From Closterium sp. NIES-65 (Eukaryota; Streptophyta; Zygnematophyceae; Desmidiales; Closteriaceae): 64,000 nt of DNA. The translations under genes and the position numbers were made by a program. The stretch lies in the NCBI GenBank assembly GCA_948144175.1, contig CANXME010000106.1, positions 558,001 to 622,000 of the forward strand, in the 5' to 3' direction. Every line of letters starts with the position of its first letter. Position 1 is the stretch's first letter. The notes below the pieces were generated by a model, which saw only the letters and a program-made list of their open reading frames with translations, ran no database searches and was not told the origin of the DNA. Positions 11,870 to 24,030 of the stretch are shown piece by piece.

Positions 11870-12598
11870 GGCTTGAGCAGATATCTGAAGTGATTCCTCT
11901 ACTCAAGAGCTTTCCGACGAACCAAGTATCGCTTCAATCGGAGCACGAACAAGAAAGTTACGAACGTTGGAAGTTCGTCTGCTTTTGATATTTGGTTGTG
12001 GTGACTATGAGAAGTTGTGGGGTTGACTCAATATAGGGTACAGACTCTTGGGGGGTGGGAAGTTCGTCCCCATCACTGTAGATGCTGCCAAATGGTTGGG
12101 TGAAGCCAAACCAGGTTGGCAAGTGTGGCCAAGTTGGGTTGAGGTGGATTGTGGAGGTTGGGATAGTGACAAAAGTCAAAGTTGGGTTGCCTATGGGGAA
12201 GGGAATTGTGTGGCATGGGGTTTCCTTGGTTGGGGACTCTCTTGGGACCTTTCCTCTCGTCCTCCTTTTTCCCTCCTACCTGGTTTAGTGCTATTCTAAT
12301 GTTCTTTTGTGGGACTTGTGAGTTAATTGTGACTGAGTTAAATTTATGTGGCAGCATACCCCCTAGTGCGCCGAACAGCATAACTCAATATATGCTTCAT
12401 ATTTTGATACGATTCAAATTGGGAAATGTAGCCACGGTCTAGGGCTACAACATATTCGAATTTCGTGGGATTATAACAGTGCACGTTACATCGACATCGT
12501 TTCTTGTGAAGTCGACGTTTCTGTCCAGAAATTGAGACCAACGATTTTGAGAAATTTGGGCACCTAATCTTCATAGACTCCGTCCTTAGTATGTAACA
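11700..12598 (+). repeat. Element Cn 5' LTR
   Basis: This 899-bp LTR starts TGTTGTGTGATGC and ends TAGTATGTAACA. It contains a (GT)n microsatellite at about 11820-11863, which differs in length in the other LTR. The several open frames inside are non-coding. Confidence 0.94.
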
Positions 12599-12600
12599 AG

Positions 12601-12612
12601 TGGCATCAGAGC
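12601..12612 (+). promoter_or_regulatory. Element Cn primer-binding site
   Basis: TGGCATCAGAGC lies two bases after the 5' LTR. It is complementary to the 3' end of initiator Met-tRNA apart from one C for T change. Confidence 0.8.
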
Positions 12613-12834
12613 AGAGTAAGGACGTTGTGGAGAGTCTACTGAAGTGTGAAGACCCTCCTAGACCCACCATGGCCTGTGGGCGTGCCTAAGTGGAGTTCTG
12701 GAGGTTGGATGTGACTTCCGCTAAGGGGAAACTCTGCCGAAATTTTGTTGGCGCCGACACTTGTGAAGATTGTGTGGATCTACATTGTGACCAGCAAAGG
12801 GGGGAGCTGAAACCTCTGATTGGGAGCAGAGGAG

Positions 12835-13635
12835 ATGAATCAAGGGAGTGGAGAAGGAGCTGAGAAGAAGAGTGAGCCGCCACCATCCAAGATTGAGGCA
12901 TTGGATGGCTCCAACTATGAAGAATGGAGTGGGCGGATGAGGAGCGCCTTCAAGCGCTACAAGCTGCTGAAATTGGCTATGGGAGAGGAGAAGATGCCCG
13001 AGGAAGGAGATGCCCGCGATCGATGGATTCAGCGGAGCGCGGTGCTGTACGACTTGATTCTACAGTCGGTCAACAATGACATGTTCCAGCACATCAAGGA
13101 TTTGGTGGAGCTCGACGACTCGGGACCGAAGGCGTGGAAGCTGCTACGCGACGTGGTTCAACCCAACACGCTGCCGATGGTGATCGTATTGGAGAAGGAG
13201 CTGGCTGCCCTCTCCATGCGGCCGGGAGATGATGTGAAGCCGGCCCTTGACAAGATCAAGGACACCTATGCGAGGATGGCAGCGGCGGGCAGCAAGGTGT
13301 CGGAAATGCAGCAGTGCACCAAAATCATCTCGGTGCTCGACAACTCGTGGGACAACCTTATCCCCACCCTCAACGCTCAGCAGGACAAGTGGACGCCTGA
13401 GTGGCTACGGCAGCAGATCCTGCAGGAGGACTTCCGCAGGCGCCACACGGGAGGTGGTGCTGCCAACAAAACTGCTGAGGGGTATGGAGCTGCAGGAGGC
13501 AGCAGGGGGAAAGGGGGAGGGAGAGGCCGAGGCCGTGGGAGAGGCTTTGGCAGAGGAAGAGGCCGAGGTGACTACAACGAGGGGCATGAGAGCTCTGGTG
13601 GCAGGGGGAGCACCCGAATGGAGGGTGCGTGCTAG
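12835..13635 (+). pseudogene. Element Cn gag, ending at a TAG inside the zinc knuckle
   Basis: ATG 12835 gives MNQGSGEGAEKKSEPPPSKI, followed by the copia gag core (LDGSNYEEWSGRMRSAFKRY, DNSWDNLIPTLNAQQDKW). A basic Gly-Arg region (GRGRGRGRGFGRGRGRGDY) for nucleic-acid binding comes next. The frame stops at TAG 13633-13635, directly after the first Cys of a C-x2-C-x4-H-x4-C zinc knuckle. The other ligands (YCKKAGHPWFNC) follow in the same frame. Translation would otherwise run straight into pol, so the stop is probably a CAG or TGG mutated at a CHG site. Readthrough cannot be excluded. Confidence 0.88.
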
Positions 13636-16600
13636 TACTGCAAGAAGGCTGGACACCCGTGGTTCAATTGTTTCAGCCGGCCTAAGGGATGGGCCCCTCC
13701 AGGCATGAAGCCGCCAAGTGGTGAACGTGCACGCGGTGGCGCTGTGCAAGGATCAGGTGCAAAAGGTGATGGTGCACAAGGTAAAGCCGACCCTGGGATG
13801 TTCCTCATGGTTGAGGATGTGCAAGGGAGTGGGGGTGATGTGGGTTCAGTTGGGAAGGTTGTGATGCACCCCCTCACTCATTGGGTGATCGATTCAGGTT
13901 GCACGAGTCACATGACTCCACGGGCAGATTCGCTTGATGAGGTGAAGGCCCCTGCGAAGATAAAGTTTGTGGCTGCCGCTTCAGGTGCCTTGCTCCCTGT
14001 GATTGGTGTTGGGAATGCCAAGGTTATGGGAGCTAATGGGGGGCTTGTGGGGCTGGGAAATGTGCTGTTGGTTGAAGGTTTATCCGCTAACCTCCTCTCT
14101 GTGCGCCGGCTGCAGAAAAGCAAGGCCAAAGTTACCTTCGGCCCAACCAGCTGCCGTGCTAAGCTTGGGAAGTTGCTGCTGTGGGATTTGGAGGAGAAGA
14201 GCAGCTGCATCAAGGACCTGTGGCAGCTGCCCATCATCCCTTGGAATGGGAAACCTCCAGCAACGGCAAAGGCAGCGGCAGCGGCTAAGGCAACTGCGGG
14301 AGGAGAGGAGACTGCACCAACTGCTGGGGCCCTGGATGCAGTCAAGAAGGTGCAGCAGCCACAGCAATCACATAGTGAGGTGCTTGCTGGTGTGGATGCA
14401 ACGGCTGCATGGGCAAAGGCTTCGTCTGGGAGTGGTGAGGCCGATTGGGAGACGTGGCATGAGAGGATGTGCCACATCAACATTACTATGCTGCAGAAGT
14501 TGGTGAAGGATGGGAGCTTGAAGGGATTGGAGGTGAAGGGGGCAGCGAAGGAGATTGGGAGCTGCCCTACATGCCTTGAGACAAAGTTCACCAAGTTCCC
14601 TTTCAACAGCAGCACGGGACCAGCCAAGGTTCCACTCGCGCTTGTGCACATGGATGTGGTGGGCCCCACAAGGGCCCTTTCTCTCTCGGGCAGCCGCTAC
14701 TTCTTGACCATTGTGGACGACCACACACGTGCGGTGTGGGTCTACCCTCTCAAGACTAAAGGGGAGGTGGCAGCGGCTGTTCTTAAGGAGTGGATGCCGA
14801 GAGCACAAAGGGAGAGCGGACACAAGGTCAAAGTGATCCGCACGGACAATGGGGGAGAGTTTTTTGGCGCTGATTTTGAGGCGGTGCTGAAGAAGAAGGG
14901 GATCCAGCATCAGCTCACGGTGCCCTACAACCCTCAGCAAAACGGCATGGCTGAGCGGTTCAACCGGACCTTGCAGGAAGGTGCTCGCACTCTCCTTGGG
15001 CGTGCAGGGCTGCCGGATCCGTTTTGGGTGACAGCACTGCGGCAGGTCGCCCTTGTGAAGAACAGTGTGCTGGCAACTGTGGGGGACAAGCAGTGGGTCC
15101 CCTACACCAAGTGGTATGGGAGTGCACCAACGGTGAACATGCTGAGAGCCTACGGGTGCATGGTGGTTTTTCATGTGCCTAAGGAAAAGAGGGGAAAACT
15201 GGAAGCTTCTGGGAGATGGGGTGTGCACTTGGGGCTTGCTAAGGATCACAAGGGCTGGCTGATTTGGGACTTGACCAGCCATCAGCTAACTGTGTCGAGG
15301 GATGTGAAGTTCCTTGAGTCCTTGTACTACAAGGAGTGGAAGCAGCAGCAGCAGAAGCTTCCCACTACACCGCTGATCATTGAGGCTGATGAGGTGCAGC
15401 GGCCTTCGAGGCAAGTGCAGGTCACTGTCTCCGAGGAGGAGATTTTTGGGGTGACTGAGGATGGGGGAGAACCTGAGCTGGAGGAGCAGCAGCAGCAGCA
15501 GCAGCCGCAGCAGCAGCAGCAGCAGCAAGATGCTCCACAAGGTGCCGTACGTCCGGCTGACCGTCCAAGGAGGGATGTGCACCCTCCTAACCGACTGACC
15601 TATCCGAGCTTTGGGAAGCCAAGTGTGGTAAGGGCTGGGAGTGTGGCTGAGCAGTGTGATGAGGAGGAGATAGCGCACTGTTACTGGGCAGCCGTCCCTG
15701 AGCCCAAGACACTTACTGAGGCTTTGAGTGGGCCCGATGCTGATAAGTGGAAGCAGAGTGTGAAGGAGGAGTATGACTCTCTGCTGGAGAACGAGACGTG
15801 GGAGCTGTGTGAGCTTCCTCCAGGAAAGAAGGCCATTTCTTCAAAGCTGATTTTCAGGCACAAGTACGGACCTGATAGGGAGCTGACCCGCTACAAGTCA
15901 AGGCTTGTGGCTAAGGGGTTCCAACAGACAAAGGGGAAGGATTTTGATGATATCTTTGCTCCTGTGGGGAAAGGCACTACACTGAGGACGATGTTGGCAA
16001 TGGCTGCAAACCGTGGCTGGAAGATCAAGCAGATGGACATAATCAATGCCTTCCTCAATGGAATCATTCTGGAGGAGCTGTACATGCTGCAGCCTGAGGG
16101 GTTGAATGATGGGAGCGGCAGGGTGTGCAGGCTCAAGAAGGCCATCTATGGCCTGAAGCAGGCTCCTCGCGCATGGTACCACAAGCTGGAGGAGACACTG
16201 CTGGCCGGGGGGTTCAAGAAGAGCGAGTATGATCACAGCCTGTTCCTGCTGCAAGAGAAGGAGCAGTTCCTCATGCTCCTGGTGTACGTGGACGACATCC
16301 TGCTCTTCTCTGAGTCGTCTGTGATGATTGAACGTGTGGAGGAGATGCTGGAAATGCAGTTCAAGTGCTCCAAGATGGGAGATGTGAAGTACTTCCTTGG
16401 GATGCACGTGGAGAGGGACCTTGACAAGGGAGTGTTGAGGTTGCACCAGAGGAAGTATTGTGAGGGGCTGGCTGAGAAGTATGGGCTGCAAGATGCAGGA
16501 AAGCCAGCCACCCCACTGCCTTCGGGGTTCACTGTGGAGCCCTGTGCTGATGAGGAGGTGGTGGGGGAGAGTGACAGGAAGTCGTTTCACTCCATGGTGG

Positions 16601-16917
16601 GGGCACTCAACTATGCGGCTAACCACGCGCGGCCTGACATTGCCTTTGCTACATCCAGGCTTACGAGTGTGGTTTCATGCCCAAGTCATGAGCAGCTGGA
16701 AGCGGCCAAGAGGTTGGTCCGCTATGTGAGCGCCACAGCATCAGTGGGCTTGGAGTACAGTGCTGTGCGACAGAGGCTACAGAGGGGTGCAGCTGATCTG
16801 AGCAAGGGGGAGATGCGCTTGACTTGCTACACCGACGCTAGCTTCAACTCAGTGAAGACGGATGGCACCAGCATTGGAGGCTATGTGTGCCTGTTTGGAG
16901 GTGGTGCAGTGAGCTAG
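13636..16917 (+). pseudogene. Element Cn pol: protease, integrase, reverse transcriptase, start of RNase H
   Basis: This is the same frame as gag and is open for about 1,093 codons. In order: the rest of the zinc knuckle; protease WVIDSGCTSHMT; integrase HHCC (WHERMCHINITML...CPTCLETKF); core HMDVVGP, IRTDNGGEFFG and NGMAERFNRT; a Gln-rich stretch (about 15487-15530); RT (YKSRLVAKGFQQ, QMDIINAFLNG, KAIYGLKQAPRAW, YVDD at 16285-16296). RNase H begins with LTCYTDASF. The TAG at 16915-16917 replaces the Trp usually found in AVSW-R-SKKQ. All catalytic motifs are intact, so only two nonsense changes separate this copy from a full polyprotein. Confidence 0.92.
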
Positions 16918-17283
16918 CGCAGCAAGAAGCAGAACGAGGTGGGGTTGTCCTCGTGTGAGACAGAGTACATGGCCCTGCATCATGGGGCAAATGAGGTGGT
17001 GTGGCTGAGGCGTTTGTTGGAGGAAATCGGAGTGTGTCAGAGGGAGCCGACTGTGATTTTCTGTGACAATGAGTCGGCGGTGAAGCTTGCGAAGAATGCT
17101 TGTCTTCATGGCTTGACAAAGCACATCAGGCCAAAGTGGCATTGGACAAGGAGGCTCCTGGACAAGGAGGTGCGGCTGGAGATTGTGAAGACCCAGCAGC
17201 AGGCGGCTGACATTCTCATCAAGCGCCTGGCAGAACCTGAGCATTGGAAGGGCATGAAGCTTGCGGGAATGAGTGTGCATTGA
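16918..17283 (+). pseudogene. Element Cn RNase H, C-terminal part
   Basis: This continues in frame after the TAG: RSKKQNEVGLSSCETEYMAL carries the catalytic Glu, FCDNESAVKLAKN the third Asp, and TKHIRPKWHWTRRLLDKEV the conserved C-terminal part. The stop is at 17281-17283. The purine tract and 3' LTR follow within 60 bp. Confidence 0.9.
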
Positions 17284-17340
17284 GGGTGCATGCTTGAGTT
17301 ATGGCATGTGGGATGATGGTTAGCAGCCAGAGGGGGAGTT

Positions 17341-17454
17341 TGTTGTGTGATGCAACCATATGCATTCACGTCTGTCTGCCTCTCATCATGTGTTTGTGCG
17401 TTGCATGCGTGGTGTGAGCATGTGCAAGAAATTTGTGTCTTGTGTGGTTTGGTT

Positions 17455-17514
<60 letters not shown>

Positions 17515-18243
17515 GGCTTGAGCAGATATCTGAAGTGATTCCTCTACTCAAGAGCTTTCCGACGAACCAAGTATCGCTTCAATCGGAGCACGAACAAGAA
17601 AGTTACGAACGTTGGAAGTTCGTCTGCGTTTGATATTTGGTTGTGGTGACTATGAGAAGTTGTGGGGTTGACTCAATATGGGGTACAGACTCTTGGGGGT
17701 TGGGAAGTTCGTCCCCATCACTGTAGATGCTGCCAAATGGCTGGGTGAAGCCAAACCAGGTTGGCAAGTGTGGCCAAGTTGGGTTGAGGTGGATTGTGGA
17801 GGTTGGGATAGTGACAAAAGTCAAAGTTGGGTTGCCTATGGGGAAGGGAATTGTGTGGCATGGGGTTTCCTTGGTTGGGGACTCTCTTGGGACCTTCAGT
17901 CTCGCCCTCCTCTTCCCCTCCTACCTGGTTTAGTGCTATTCTAATGTTCTTTTGTGGGACTTGTGAGTTAATTGTGATTGAGTTAGATTTCTGTGGCAGC
18001 ATACCCCCTAGTGCGCCGAACAGCATAACTCAATATATGCTTCATATTTTGATACGATTCAAATTGGGAAATTTAGCCACGGTTTAGGGCTACAACATAT
18101 TCGAATTTCGTGGGATTCTAACAGTGCACGTTACGTCGACAACGTTTCTTGTGAAGTCGACGTTTCTGTCCAGAAATTGAGACAAACGATTTTGAGAAAT
18201 TTGGGCACCTAATCTTCATAGACTCCGTCCTTAGTATGTAACA
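17341..18243 (+). repeat. Element Cn 3' LTR
   Basis: This 903-bp copy of the 5' LTR has its GT microsatellite at about 17460-17509. It is followed by the right GCTAC duplication, after which the gag of element C resumes. Confidence 0.94.
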
Positions 18244-18248
18244 GCTAC

Positions 18249-19080
18249 CGCGCTGCGCTTCCTGCTGACTTCTGCGCCAAGAACCCCCCCCCCCCCCCCA
18301 TGTACATCACTCTCTACTACATAGTCACCCGGCTCCCTCACTCTCTCCGCGTAGTCAGGGACCACTTCCTCTAAGTTTGCCCCACCACTCTCACCGTTGA
18401 CCTCCTCGAGAAGACCCTCCTAGCAGCTGAGAAGAGCATAGTCGCTGTAGGAGCCTCTCATGGTGACCCTCGCACCCCTGTCTTTGAGGGGTGTTCCCCC
18501 TCCCCCCTCTTGCCCTCTGTTGCCTCTAATGCTGCGGCCGACCTCGTTGGTTTCAAGTCGGTCGGCGCTGCTTCTGCCCCTAGTGGGAAACGCTGCAGCG
18601 GCAAGGGCAAGGGGGGCAAGGGCACTGGAGGGGCTGGCGGGGGTGGTGGAGGTGGCGGTGGAGGCAGTGGAGGGGGTGGGGGTGGTGGTGGCAGTGGAGG
18701 GGGTGGAGGTGTCGGTGGCGGCAGTGGAGGCGGAGGCGGCGGCGGCGGTGGCGGTGGGAGCGGAGGTGGCGGAGGTGGAGGAGGCGGTGGCGGAGGAGGA
18801 GGAGGAGCTCGCGGCTCTTCACAAATGAGTGGCTCCGGTGGTGGTCCGCGCTAGCAGCAGCAGCGCAGTCGGGAGACCCTGTCCCCTCAGCAGCTTCGTG
18901 AGTGGTACGCGGCGCGTCACCGCGGTGGGGGTACGGGTCCCTGCACCTACGTTCTCCGCACCGGCGACCGAGCTCGTGAGCAGAGCGGGGGTGCGCACTC
19001 CACGCAGCGCTGCTTTGGCCACCTGACGGATGCTTGGCGTCACCAGTTCCCTGAGGCTACTGAGATCCCTTGCTAGGGCG
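18249..19080 (+). pseudogene. Element C gag, C-terminal part
   Basis: Gag resumes after Cn. A run of 16 C (18284-18299) stands where element F has 10; the difference of 6 keeps the frame. Then come MYITLYYIVTRLPHSLRVVR, a stop (TAA 18375-18377), the polyglycine region, TAG 18852-18854 in place of CAG, SPQQLREWYAA, and a zinc-knuckle-like region that has lost its second Cys (EQSGGAH). TAG 19075-19077 replaces the Trp codon of IPRW. The gag is non-functional. Confidence 0.88.
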
Positions 19081-19082
19081 AG

Positions 19083-20676
19083 TTGTCTAGGGCGGGAGTA
19101 GGTATCCTTGCTGCCATGTATGCTGTGACTATTAGTGATGAGGGTGACTGTTACCGGTGTTTTCTGCCCGACCCGGGCATTGAGACTGCTGCTCTAGGTG
19201 CTGGTGAGGCTGCTGCTCCAGGTACTAGCGAGGCTGCTGCTCTAGGTGCTGGTGTGTCTGCTTCCTCAGGTGGTGGTGAGTCTACGCTCTTAGGTACTGC
19301 GTCGGCTTCGGCCTCCCACACCTTCACTCTTGACTCGGGGGCTTCCCGCTCCTTCTTTGAAGACCGCACCACACTCACGCCGCTTGGTCGGCCAGTTGCA
19401 GTCTCTCTGGCAGACCCCTCTGGGGGTCCTGTCCTTGCTCACTTCTCCACTGTCCTCCCGTGTCTGGCGGCCCCCTCTGGCACCCTGTCTGGTCTTTACC
19501 TCCCCTCGTTCTCTACGAACTTGGTGATTGGTGCTGACCTGGAGGATGCAGGGGTTCACAAGTTCACTCCTGCGAGTCAGCGGGTGACCCACTGCACGGA
19601 CGCTCGGACACGCCGACACCTGGCCACGTTTATACATCGGCCGGGGTCGAGCCTGTACACACGGACCACTGCGTCTCCTCCAGTCACTGCATCTGGTCAG
19701 GTAACTGCGTTGGGTCAGGTGTTTGCTGCAGCGTCCAGGTCTGGTCCTGAGTCTGCCCCCTGCTCGTGTCGCCTCCTGTCTCATGAGACTCTCCTCTGGC
19801 ACCACCTCCTTGGTCACCCCTCCCTGCTTTGTCTTCGAAGCATGGCCTCCCGTGTCCTTGTCTCTGGTCTTCCCCAGTCCCTCCCTCTCCTTCCTCTGGG
19901 GCCTGGCCCTACCTGCGTCCCCTGTATTGAGGGGCGGCACCGGGCTGCCCCTCACTCCTCCCAGTTTCCTCCGACAGAGGCCCCACTGCAGACGCTTCAC
20001 ATGGACGTGTGGGGCCCAGCCCGCGTCCGTGGACAGAGTCACGAGCGCTACTTCCTGCTGGTGGTTGACGACTACTCGCGTTTCACCACGGTCTTCCCCT
20101 TGCGCAGCAAGGGTGATGTCACTGAGGTGTTGATCGACTGGATCCACGCAGCTCGTCTCCAGCTCAGGCGTAGCTTCGGCTCGGACTTTCCTGTTTTGCG
20201 TCTGCACTCTGACAGAGGCGGAGAGTTCTCCTCTGGCCTTCTGCGAGCCTACTATCGTGCACGAGGCATCCGCCAGACCTTCACGCTTCTGGACTCTCCA
20301 CATCAAATTGGGATTGCTGAGCGCCGCATTGGCATGGTCATGGACGTCGCCCGTACGTCCATGATGCATGCGGCTGCCCCCCATTTTCTGTGGTTGTTTG
20401 CGGTCCGGTATGCGGCGCATCAGATCAACCTTCAGCCCAGGGTCTCCATGCCGGAGACCTCCCCAGCTTTGTTGTGGATGGGGAAGGTTGGCGATGCGTC
20501 TGCGTTCTCCGTCTGGGGATCTTGGGCGTTTGTCCGCGACTTGTCTGCGGACGCTATCCCCTCGTGCTGCTCCTTGTGTCTTCCTGGGTTTCCCCCCTGA
20601 CGCCCCAGGGTGGCAGTTCTACCACCCCACCTCTCGCCGTGTTCTGTCCTCCCAGGACGTCACGTTCGACGAGTAG
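19083..20676 (+). pseudogene. Element C protease and integrase
   Basis: The open frame 19083-20600 carries protease TLDSGASRSFF. It then has HHCC (WHHLLGHPSLLCLRSMA...CVPCIEGRHRA) and the catalytic core HMDVWGPARVRGQ, LHSDRGGEFSSG and IGIAERRIG. A frameshift near 20553 moves the end of the domain to another frame. That frame ends at TAG 20674-20676, a TCG-to-TAG transversion in the conserved VTFDES. Confidence 0.87.
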
Positions 20677-23600
20677 GTCCCCTACTACCATCTCTTCCCC
20701 TACCGCACTCCGTCCCTCCCCCCGCCACCGCTCTTCCTGGTGCCAGGTCCCCCCTCAGGGTCCTGCCCCTTCAGGTGTGTCCCAGGTAGACGTTGTTGAG
20801 GCTGTTAAGGTCGCTGGTGACTCTGGTGCTGCTGAGGGTGCTACGCCTGGGGGTGCTGAGCCTGAGGGTACTACGGTTGGGGGTGCTGAGCCTGGGGGTG
20901 CTGAGTCTGGGGGTGCTGAGCCTGGGAGTGCTGAGCTTGGGGGTGCTGAGCCTGGGGGTGCAACGCCTGGAGGTGCTGAGCTTGGGGGTGCAGAGCTTGA
21001 GGGAGCTGGTCCTGCTCGTGTTTCGTCTGACGGTGCTGTGCCTGGTGGTTCTCCGGATGCTTCGTCTCGCCGGGAGCCACTCTCTCCACAGAAGCTGCGT
21101 GAGTGGTTTGCCCGGCGCTGGAGGCGAGCTGCTGGAGCTGGAGGTGCTGCGGGTACTGGAGGTTCTACTGCTGCTGAGGGTGCTGGTGCCGCGGGTCCCG
21201 GAGGTGCTCGTAGTGGGAGTACTGGAGCTGCTGGGCCTGCGGGTACTTCTGGAGCTGGAGCTGCTGCGGGTGTTGGCGCGGAGGCTACTGCTGTCGGTCC
21301 TGGAGGCGGTCCTGCTGGGGGTGCTACTGGTGCTGCTGGAGGTACTGGAGCTGGAGGTGCTGCTGGTACTGGTGCTGCCGCTGGGGGTACTGGTGCTGTC
21401 CCTGCTGTGTCTGGAGTCCCCGCGAGGCCTCGGCCGTACTTCGTTCAGCTCCTTCCTCAGGTTCTTGATCTCCCGCCTTCTACTGGTCCTCCTCCCTTAG
21501 AGGGTCCACAGCCTGTCCCGTCACAGTTACAGTTACAGCAGGCCTCCCCACTGCCTGCTTCGTCCCCCTACACTGGTCCTACTGGAGGTCTTGCTGAGCG
21601 TCATGAGCCTGCGTCTCGCCCTGCGTCGTCTGTCCGTGCTGCTCGCACTAGTGGTCGCGGTTCACGTCAGCGTCCTCCTCATGTCCTTGGCACGCACCGG
21701 ATGTCTCTGCGTCCGTCCACTGCTCCTCTGCGTGCTCCTTTACCTTTTCCACCTGAGTCTTCTTTTTCTGCGCTTGCCGACCCGGAGTTGGACTCTCTTT
21801 GTGCTACCAGTCCTACTGTCACGCGTCTCCTTGCTACAGTTGTCACTGACCCTTCCTTTGAGTCCACTGCTGCGTCTGCCCTAGTTGCTGAGCTCGTCGA
21901 CTTTGCTGCTCGCTGTCGCCTAGACTACGCCGCCAGTCTTGTTGCTGAGTCTGAGTCTGTCCGTCCTCCGTCCGTCGGGGGTGAGTGTGCCCTTGGCACG
22001 GACGTCCTTGAGGACAGGCAAGAGGAGTCCCAGTGCTTGGCCGCTGCTTCACCTCATCTTGTGTCCGTACTGCTTACTCCTGAGGGAGATCCGGATGCAC
22101 TTGACATCCCGACTCCGCGCTCTTACACGGAGGCGATAGAGTGTCCCTACTCCTTTCAGTGGCAGGCACCTATGGACGCAGAGATGGCTTCCTGGAAGTC
22201 CACAGGCACCTACTTTGACGACGTTCCCCCACCTGGGGCAAACATCGTCAGTGGCATGTGGATTTTCAGGGTGAAGCGGCCACCAGGTTCTCCACCTGTC
22301 TTCAAGGCGCGTTTCGTGGCACGTGGCTTCAGTCAGCGGCAGGGAGTTGACTTCTTTCAGACATTCTCTCCCACCTCGAAGATGACCACTCTTTGGGTAC
22401 TGCTGCACGTAGCTGCTCACCGTGACTATGAGCTACACTATCTTGACTTCAGCACTGTTTTCTTGCAGGGCAGCCTGCACGAGGAGATCTGGCTGCGCCG
22501 CCCACTTGGCTTCACTGGGACTTTTCCTCCTTGCACCCAGTGGAGCCTCCGGCGTCCAGTCTACGGTCTCCGCAAGGCACCGCGTAAGTGGCACGACACA
22601 CAGAGGACTACACTTGCGGCTCTTGGGTTTGCTCCCTCTACTGCCGACCCGTCGCTGTTTCTGCGCACCGACACTTCTCAGCCGCCGTTCTACATCCTCG
22701 TGTACGTCGACAACTTGGTCTTTGCCACAGCTGACACTGGTGGACTCGCCCACGTGAAGTCCGAGCTGCAGAAGAGACACACGTGCACTGACGTGGGTGA
22801 ACTGCGCAGCTACCTTGGCTTGCAGATCACCCGGGACAGAGCACGCCGCACCATTACCCTTACTCAGCCACACATGGTTCAGCAGGTCCTTCAGCGCTTC
22901 GGCTTCACGTACTCCTCGCCTCAGGCCACTCCTCCGCCTACTCGCCACTCGCTCTCAGCTCTGCCTTCGGATGAGTCCGTAGAGTCGAGTGGCCCGTACC
23001 CGGAGCTTGTTGGCTACCTCATGTACCTGATGACCTGCACACGACCTGACCTTGCATACCCCCTTAGCATTCTCGCACGCTATGTTGCTCCTGGCAGACA
23101 CAGACCAGAGCACATGGCTGCAGCGAAGAGGGTGTTGCGCTACTTGTGCAGTACGTCGGGCATGGGGCTTGTGCTTGGAGGGCGCAGTCCAATGGTCCTC
23201 ACTGGGCACGCAGACGCTTCTTGGGCTGAGGACTAGGCTACGCAGCGGTCGTCACAAGGTTACACCTTCAGCCTTGGTTCCGGCTCTTTTTCGTGGCGGG
23301 CTACTCGCTCGTCTTCTGTTCTCGGCTCCAGTTGTGAGGCTGAGATCTACGCAGGAGCCATGGCTGCTCAAGAGCTTCACTGGCTCACCTATCTGCTGAC
23401 TGACCTCGGAGAGCCGCCTCGTTCTCCTCCAGTGCTGTACGTAGACAACAAGGCCATGCTGGCCTTGTGTCGGGAGCGGCGACTGGAGCACAGAACGAAG
23501 CACATTGCTCTCCGTCAATTTCTTGCTCGTGAGCTGCAGCAGCGTGGTCAGCTGCGTTTTGCGTACGTGGCCTCTGAGGCCAACACTGCTGATATCTTCA

Positions 23601-23686
23601 CCAAGGTGCTTGCGCCTTGTGATCATCAGCGCTTCTGTACTCAGCTGGGTCTTGTGCCTGCCTTGCCTCACTTGCTCACGCCTTGA
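20677..23686 (+). pseudogene. Element C linker, reverse transcriptase (YVDN) and RNase H
   Basis: The linker has GGAEP-type repeats and SPQKLREWFARRW. RT motifs are clear (MWIFRVKRPPGSPPVFKARF, FLQGSLHEEIWLRRPLGF), but the catalytic box reads YVDN at 22703-22714. Loss of the second Asp should abolish polymerisation. TAG 23234-23236 replaces CAG in WADDQ, inside RNase H. The rest (AMAAQELHWL, YVDNKAMLAL) ends at 23684-23686 with PHLLTP. Confidence 0.9.
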
Positions 23687-23895
23687 CCTTGTTTGTACTG
23701 TTATATGTATATATACACCTGCTCTTGCTTGTCTAGCCTTTTATATATATATGTACTCCAGCATGTGAACTGGCCTTGTGGCCTTGAACTTGTGCTCGGA
23801 ATGTGTGGTGACTTTGTGATCCACCCTGAGCTTGCTTTGCTTTGCTTGACTGGTCTTGTGACCCCTTGTTCTCCCCCACTTTGCCTATGGGGGTG

Positions 23896-24025
23896 TGTCA
23901 GAACATCATAGCTTATGCATTTTGTGTAGGCTATAGTGGGGTATCCCATAAGGGGTACAACCCAATTAGGGTTAGTACTTGTACCCAACTCTTTCATAGT
24001 TCATTCATTCTCGTTGATTCTCACA
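23896..24025 (+). repeat. Element C 3' LTR
   Basis: This 130-bp LTR differs from the 5' copy at one position. It is preceded by TATGGGGGTG and followed by the CTGCC duplication. Confidence 0.94.
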
Positions 24026-24030
24026 CTGCC

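Larger units (their letters stand above)
11695..18248 (+). mobile_element. Element Cn: nested Ty1/copia retrotransposon of a different lineage
   Basis: LTRs of about 0.9 kb (11700-12598 and 17341-18243) are flanked by GCTAC at 11695-11699 and 18244-18248. The primer site TGGCATCAGAGC at 12601 matches plant initiator Met-tRNA at all but one of the first 12 bases. A purine tract CAGAGGGGGAGTT (17328-17340) precedes the 3' LTR. By rough hand alignment the LTRs differ at about 3% of positions plus a GT-repeat length change. The gag-pol frame would be complete but for two TAG codons (13633, 16915). It shares no LTR, leader or gag similarity with its host, element C. Confidence 0.95.
10723..24030 (+). 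mobile_element. Element C: Ty1/copia retrotransposon, hit by nested element Cn
   Basis: LTRs of 130 bp (10728-10857 and 23896-24025) are flanked by CTGCC at 10723-10727 and 24026-24030. They differ at one position (a C/G at base 29). The plus-strand order is primer site TGGTATCGAGCAGGTTCC at 10858, GC-rich leader, gag (split by Cn at 11700-18243), protease, integrase, linker, RT, RNase H, purine tract, LTR. The coding part carries several stops and frameshifts, and RT has YVDN in place of YVDD. Near-identical LTRs around dead coding sequence suggest that a defective copy was mobilised in trans. Confidence 0.95.

Noticed and set aside
11820-11876. Poly-Cys/Val coding stretch
   Set aside because: Translation of the (GT)n microsatellite inside the Cn LTR.
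13633-13635. Programmed TAG readthrough between gag and pol of element Cn
   Set aside because: The TAG lies inside the zinc knuckle, would destroy the gag protein, and a second TAG sits in RNase H; mutation is simpler.
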